Positions 52,670 to 55,954 of a DNA stretch of 55,954 bases are shown here, piece by piece (positions within the stretch are counted from its first letter, which is position 1; every line of letters starts with the position of its first letter). Source of the DNA: Marinilabiliaceae bacterium. GTDB lineage: Bacteria; Bacteroidota; Bacteroidia; Bacteroidales; Marinilabiliaceae. The stretch spans positions 1-55,954 of the forward strand of contig JABUTU010000044.1 in the NCBI GenBank assembly GCA_021443545.1. Reading direction: 5' to 3'. A program made the position numbers and the translations under genes. The notes beneath the pieces are model-generated. The model was not told the DNA's origin. It ran no database searches and was given only the letters and a program-made list of their open reading frames with translations.

Positions 52670-52701
52670 TTTGTTACTCGCAAATATATCTATTAACTTT
52701 G
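52670..52701. promoter_or_regulatory. Overlapping divergent promoters for dtd and the deacetylase-like gene
   Basis: On plus, TTTG (52670-52673) lies 20 nt before TAACTTTG (52694-52701), an exact match for the gene at 52731. On minus, TATATTTG (52681-52688) is an exact -7 box for dtd. The two promoters overlap, so polymerase binding at one may exclude the other. Confidence 0.6.
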
Positions 52702-52730
52702 GATTTACAATGTAACCTAATAAATAAGAG

Positions 52731-54122
52731 ATGGTTGAACAAAAGCCGCGGTTGGCAAGATTTCTTTCTCCTTCTGAGATCCAATATGTAATCTCGCATT
52801 TGCGTCAGATTATGGATTGCGGATTCGATTGGAAGGTGCATTTCGTATATGAAAATAGTATCCCAGAATCGTTACCATCTTCTTGTGTTTTTTTCCCGAA
52901 ATCTTCTGCAGGGTGGGATGCTGCTGTAAATATAGATGGTATCCCTATTTTGTTTACCTCCTCATGCAAGGTGGAACCTTTCTATGAGTTTGGCAAGTCT
53001 ATTGTATTTAATCACGATTTCATTAAATCTGCTTTCTTCTTGCTATCTTCCTATCAGGAGTTAGAAGAAGATGCTAACCGCGATTCAATGGGAAGATTCC
53101 TCTATGAAGGAAGTGTTCAGCAAAAACTTAATATTGCTCACATCCCTGTTGTTAATTACTATTTTGACTGGATTAGAAAGGGAATAGAACGTTGGTGTAT
53201 TCTAAATGGAAAATTTTTTAAGTATGTGACGCTGTTTAGAAACCCCTCAATTCATCTGACACACAACGTTAATAATTTACGTTATTTCAGGGGTGCAAAT
53301 GTAATTCGAGGGTGGGGCGAAATCTTGGGAATAAAGGAGATTGACTATAGTCGCAAAAAGAAGACTAAAGCAATGGTATATGCGGCTAAACAAATGTTCC
53401 GAACGATTGATAATGAACGAAATCCTTGGTGGGTTTTTAGTAAAGTTCAAAGTATAGAGAGTTGTTTCGACTTTAATTCTACGTGGTTTTTTGCGTCACA
53501 GTATGATTATAATCTCTCTGAACCAGATATCCGTTCGGCTATGCATCAGATTAGTTCTAAAGGCGACGATATAGGATTATTATCCCCATCTGAAATAACT
53601 AATACCAAAGAATATACATCTCATAAGTCTCTACTCAGGGAGAATTGTATTGAGTCGTTACCTTACTGCCGCCAATCAAAATTAGCTATAAGTGGGGTAG
53701 ACCAACTTTATAATATGGAGCAATCTAACATAATGGTAGATTGTAGTTGGGGATTTGTCGACCATGTCGGTTTTAGAAACTCGTACTGCTATCCGTTTTA
53801 TCCATACGACCACAAGCATCAATGTTCGCTTGGAATACTTGAAATACCGCTTGCAATAAATGATTCAAATTTACTGATAGATAAAGTTTTGGATATTGAG
53901 CAGCTATATGAAGTTCTTGAACAGTATCTCGATCAAATTCGCAAGTTTAATGGCTTGTTAAGTGTCTTGTTGAGAAATACCACTTTTGATGAATTTAAAA
54001 ATCCTGATATGTATAAAACATACGAGGACATGCTGAGATATTTCTCTCAATATCAGGTTGATGCGCCAACGACAACTGAGGTTGTCAGAAGGATGATTTC
54101 AGTTGGAGGTCAGATGTTTTGA
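52731..54122 (+). CDS. Polysaccharide-deacetylase-like protein (DUF7033-type)
   Basis: This 463-residue protein resembles Bacteroidota proteins annotated as polysaccharide deacetylase with an N-terminal DUF7033 region. The N-terminal half (about 40-140) includes FNHDFIKSAFFLLSSYQELEEDANRD. The C-terminal half contains IHLTHNVNNLRYFRG (about 172-186), where active enzymes have a metal-binding Asp-His-like motif, and GFRNSYCYPFYPYD near 340. The typical catalytic Asp-Asp/His-xxx-His set is not clear, so activity is uncertain. There is no signal peptide. It is transcribed from an overlapping divergent promoter shared with dtd. A role in cell-surface polysaccharide is inferred. Confidence 0.6.
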   Translation: MVEQKPRLARFLSPSEIQYVISHLRQIMDCGFDWKVHFVYENSIPESLPSSCVFFPKSSAGWDAAVNIDGIPILFTSSCKVEPFYEFGKSIVFNHDFIKSAFFLLSSYQELEEDANRDSMGRFLYEGSVQQKLNIAHIPVVNYYFDWIRKGIERWCILNGKFFKYVTLFRNPSIHLTHNVNNLRYFRGANVIRGWGEILGIKEIDYSRKKKTKAMVYAAKQMFRTIDNERNPWWVFSKVQSIESCFDFNSTWFFASQYDYNLSEPDIRSAMHQISSKGDDIGLLSPSEITNTKEYTSHKSLLRENCIESLPYCRQSKLAISGVDQLYNMEQSNIMVDCSWGFVDHVGFRNSYCYPFYPYDHKHQCSLGILEIPLAINDSNLLIDKVLDIEQLYEVLEQYLDQIRKFNGLLSVLLRNTTFDEFKNPDMYKTYEDMLRYFSQYQVDAPTTTEVVRRMISVGGQMF

Positions 54123-54157
54123 CATTCCCTTTATGAGTTTCTCTGTTATGTATAAAA

Positions 54158-54200
54158 CAAAGAGCAGCCAATCGTTTTCCAATCGGACGCTCTTTGGTTG
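54158..54200. terminator. Terminator between convergent genes
   Basis: CAAAGAGC (54158-54165) pairs with GCTCTTTG (54189-54196), an 8-bp stem with a large loop containing the direct repeat CCAATCG. T/A runs lie on both sides. It separates the deacetylase-like gene from the convergent metallopeptidase. Confidence 0.55.
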
Positions 54201-54217
54201 TATATATGAAGTGAACT

Positions 54218-55087
54218 TTACAAATTGTTGTATGAAGGCGTGAATGTATCACCATCCTCTATTCTGCCTGTAGTGATTCCCTTCTTTAACCATTTCGACC
54301 GCTGCGCAGACGTACCATGATTAAAACTTTCGGGTTGTGTGGTTCCATATGCTTGCTGTTGCAAATAATCATCACCTATCTTAGAAGCCGCATTAAGAGC
54401 CTCCTCAATATCACCAGCTTCTAACGATTGAAAATATTTATTGTCATGATATGCCCATAAACCAGCATAGAAATCTGCCTGTAATTCAAGTCGTACACTG
54501 GTTTTATTTGCTTCTGTTTCACTCTGCCTATCCATGAGCGAGTTCGCTTGGTCTAAAGTGCCTAATAGATATTGTACATGATGACCTACTTCATGTGCAA
54601 TCACATAGGCATAGGCAAAATCTCCGTCAGCCCCAATCACTTTTTTCATATTCATAAAAAACGACAGGTCAACATAAACACTTTGGTCCGCTGGACAATA
54701 AAATGGACCAGTCGATGATGATGCTCCACCACAACCACTTTGTACTTTATTGGTAAACAAAACAAGCTTCGGAGGTATATAACTGCGCCCCATATCCTTA
54801 AACACTTTATCCCAGATATCCTCAGTGCCAGCAAGTATCTGACTCGAGAAAACCGCAAGTTCTTCCTCTTCAGGTGTGGGCTCGTAACTATCTCCGTTTG
54901 AATCTTGAATGATTGTCTGTAAGCCACCTGCTTGTTGTAGTACATCTAATGGATTACCACCAAGTAACCATGTTACAACTCCTGCGATAATCAGCGATCC
55001 TACTCCTAACGAAGTTCCTTTGCCAGAGCCTCCGCTCCTCCTCCTATCGTCAACATTCGAACTTTGTCTTCTACCTGTTAGTCTCAT
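54218..55087 (-). CDS. Membrane-anchored neutral zinc metallopeptidase (PF04228 type)
   Basis: This 289-residue protein belongs to the YpfJ-like putative neutral zinc metallopeptidases: a charged N-terminus (MRLTGRRQSSNVDDRRR), one membrane helix (about 28-46, LGVGSLIIAGVVTWLLGG), the GCGGASSSTGPFYCPADQSVYVDLSFF block (about 118-144), and the zinc motif HEVGHHVQ (about 165-172) with LQADFYAGLWA downstream providing the third ligand. Substrate is unknown. It is convergent with the deacetylase-like gene and divergent from the nucleoside kinase. Confidence 0.9.
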   Translation of the reverse strand: MRLTGRRQSSNVDDRRRSGGSGKGTSLGVGSLIIAGVVTWLLGGNPLDVLQQAGGLQTIIQDSNGDSYEPTPEEEELAVFSSQILAGTEDIWDKVFKDMGRSYIPPKLVLFTNKVQSGCGGASSSTGPFYCPADQSVYVDLSFFMNMKKVIGADGDFAYAYVIAHEVGHHVQYLLGTLDQANSLMDRQSETEANKTSVRLELQADFYAGLWAYHDNKYFQSLEAGDIEEALNAASKIGDDYLQQQAYGTTQPESFNHGTSAQRSKWLKKGITTGRIEDGDTFTPSYNNL

Positions 55088-55190
55088 TTTTCAATAGTAT
55101 GATTATATTTTAACTTGATTCTACGTTATTGGGTATATTTTGTTTAACTTGCAACTCGAAACGGGCTATATCTGTGAGCTAAGATTTTGT

Positions 55191-55814
55191 ATGTATATTG
55201 TAGTTGCAGGAAATATCGGAAGTGGAAAGAGTTTGCTTTGTCAGCTATTGCAAGAGCGACTTAATTGGGAGATTGCGAATGATAAAAGTTCACAGAATCC
55301 CTATTTTATTGACTTCTGCCATAATATGTATAGGTGGGCTTATAACGCTCAGCTATGGTTTTTGATTGACCATTTCCGACAGACTCAACGCATCATCTGG
55401 AACCCAAATATTATTGTGCAATCTCGTTCCATTGTCGAAGATGCAACAATTTTCACGTATACGCTCTTCTCTATGGGCCTAATATCCAGACGTGACTACG
55501 ACACTTATATGCAGCTATACAACAGTATGAGAAATTCTGTTCCTGTTCCCGACTTGTTGATTTATCTTCGGGCTTCCGTGCCAATGCTCCAGAAACGTCT
55601 TGAAAACTCCACAGACTCATGGGAACAAGCGATAGACGTAAAATATCTGACTTGCCTGAACGAGTGTTATGAAGCATGGGTTAAGGATTATAAAGGCGAA
55701 ATAATGGAGGTCAATGTCGATTCTACCGACTATTTCTCTAACACAACTAATTGCGACCAACTGCTGGAGAATATAAAAAGAGAGGTAAACGATATCTCTA
55801 TGTTTATAAAATAA
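55191..55814 (+). CDS. Deoxynucleoside kinase
   Basis: I take the ATG at 55191, which puts the P-loop GNIGSGKS at residues 7-14, as is normal. A longer frame from a TTG upstream adds a non-conserved leader. The 207-residue protein has QSRSIVEDATIF (DRS-like region, about 78-89) and LIYLRASVPMLQKRL with the lid arginines, as in the deoxyguanosine/deoxyadenosine kinase family. It phosphorylates deoxynucleosides for salvage. Substrate preference cannot be read. It precedes the terminator of the convergent tRNA-Asn. Confidence 0.88.
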   Translation: MYIVVAGNIGSGKSLLCQLLQERLNWEIANDKSSQNPYFIDFCHNMYRWAYNAQLWFLIDHFRQTQRIIWNPNIIVQSRSIVEDATIFTYTLFSMGLISRRDYDTYMQLYNSMRNSVPVPDLLIYLRASVPMLQKRLENSTDSWEQAIDVKYLTCLNECYEAWVKDYKGEIMEVNVDSTDYFSNTTNCDQLLENIKREVNDISMFIK

Positions 55815-55850
55815 GTTTCATTTTTAGAGAAAATGGGGATAGCTATCTCA

Positions 55851-55884
55851 AATAAAAAAGACGCATCAAATAAATGATACGTCT
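55851..55884 (-). terminator. Terminator of tRNA-Asn
   Basis: AGACGCATCA (55859-55868) pairs with TGATACGTCT (55875-55884) with one mismatch. On the minus strand it is followed by TTTTTTATT (55851-55858). Confidence 0.7.
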
Positions 55885-55896
55885 CCTAACGCTACG

Positions 55897-55954
55897 CTCT
55901 TCTTCTTGGGCTCGAACCAAGGACCTAATGATTAACAGTCATTCGCTCTAACCA
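55897..55954 (-). tRNA. tRNA-Asn (GTT), 5' end cut by the window edge
   Basis: The minus strand reads ...TGGTTAGAGCG, an anticodon arm with loop CTGTTAA (anticodon GTT), a T-arm CTTGG-TTCGAGC-CCAAG, and the 3' acceptor strand AAGAAGA followed by discriminator G at 55897. No CCA is encoded. About 17-18 bases of the 5' part lie beyond the window. A terminator follows. Confidence 0.93.

Noticed and set aside
55140-55190. Longer start for the deoxynucleoside kinase
   Set aside because: It needs a TTG start and adds a non-conserved stretch. The ATG at 55191 puts the P-loop at the usual place.

Overview
The window looks like chromosomal DNA of a Bacteroidales-type bacterium (phylum Bacteroidota). 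Promoters match the Bacteroidetes form (a TTTG-like -33 box about 20 nt before TAnnTTTG). Genes such as DUF4292, a DUF7033-like deacetylase relative, a YfiR-like protein, and the dut-TPR-DUF4292-EnvC order are typical of that phylum. Shine-Dalgarno sequences are rarely obvious. I see no phage, transposon, CRISPR array or integrase.

Layout. 1-8 kb: metabolic and housekeeping genes (a partial secreted leucine-rich-repeat protein, metF, a candidate structured RNA, acpH-like, prmC, ribD, a prolyl-tRNA editing protein, leuD, leuC). 7.9-30.8 kb: a long run of minus-strand genes, probably one or a few operons. It starts at a promoter near 30.84 kb and may end at a strong terminator at 7.81-7.86 kb. 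It encodes a YfiR-like protein, an MCP, a STAS-like protein, CheY, CheA, two CheW, three CheR-family proteins (one degenerate), a histidine-kinase-like protein whose phospho-acceptor His is Asn, CheD, CheB, a CheB catalytic domain on its own, two membrane GAF or GAF/PAS proteins, and a SiaA/SiaB/SiaC-type phosphatase-kinase-target module. A multidomain ABCG-like transporter, a lipoprotein and a small secreted protein follow. No flagellar or pilus genes are present, so the array probably controls something other than swimming. The most economical reading is a chemosensory array feeding a Ser/Thr partner-switch module.

31-36 kb: ribF with a tandemly duplicated promoter region, a ModF-like double ABC ATPase paired with a membrane-anchored methyltransferase-fold protein, rsmA and hemW. 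36.25-36.9 kb: a 661-base AT-rich gap holding an exact parS site and four DnaA-box-like 9-mers. Genes point mostly away from it on both sides, so it is a candidate replication origin. 36.9-50.9 kb: a plus-strand run (nadA, an orphan receiver, ruvB, a flippase, dut, a TPR protein, a DUF4292 lipoprotein, an EnvC-like protein, an RsbW-like kinase, ybeY, mnmG, a second exact parS site, uvrC, and a voltage-gated K+ channel fused to a Nudix hydrolase). 50.9-55.95 kb: deoC, a MazG-like gene, dtd, a deacetylase-like protein, a zinc metallopeptidase, a deoxynucleoside kinase and a tRNA-Asn cut by the window edge.

By eye, DNA from about 31.8 to 49.5 kb is more AT-rich (sampled lines about 25-35% GC) than either flank (about 40-45%), even in housekeeping genes. 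All product names rest on motifs read from the translations. No database search was possible.
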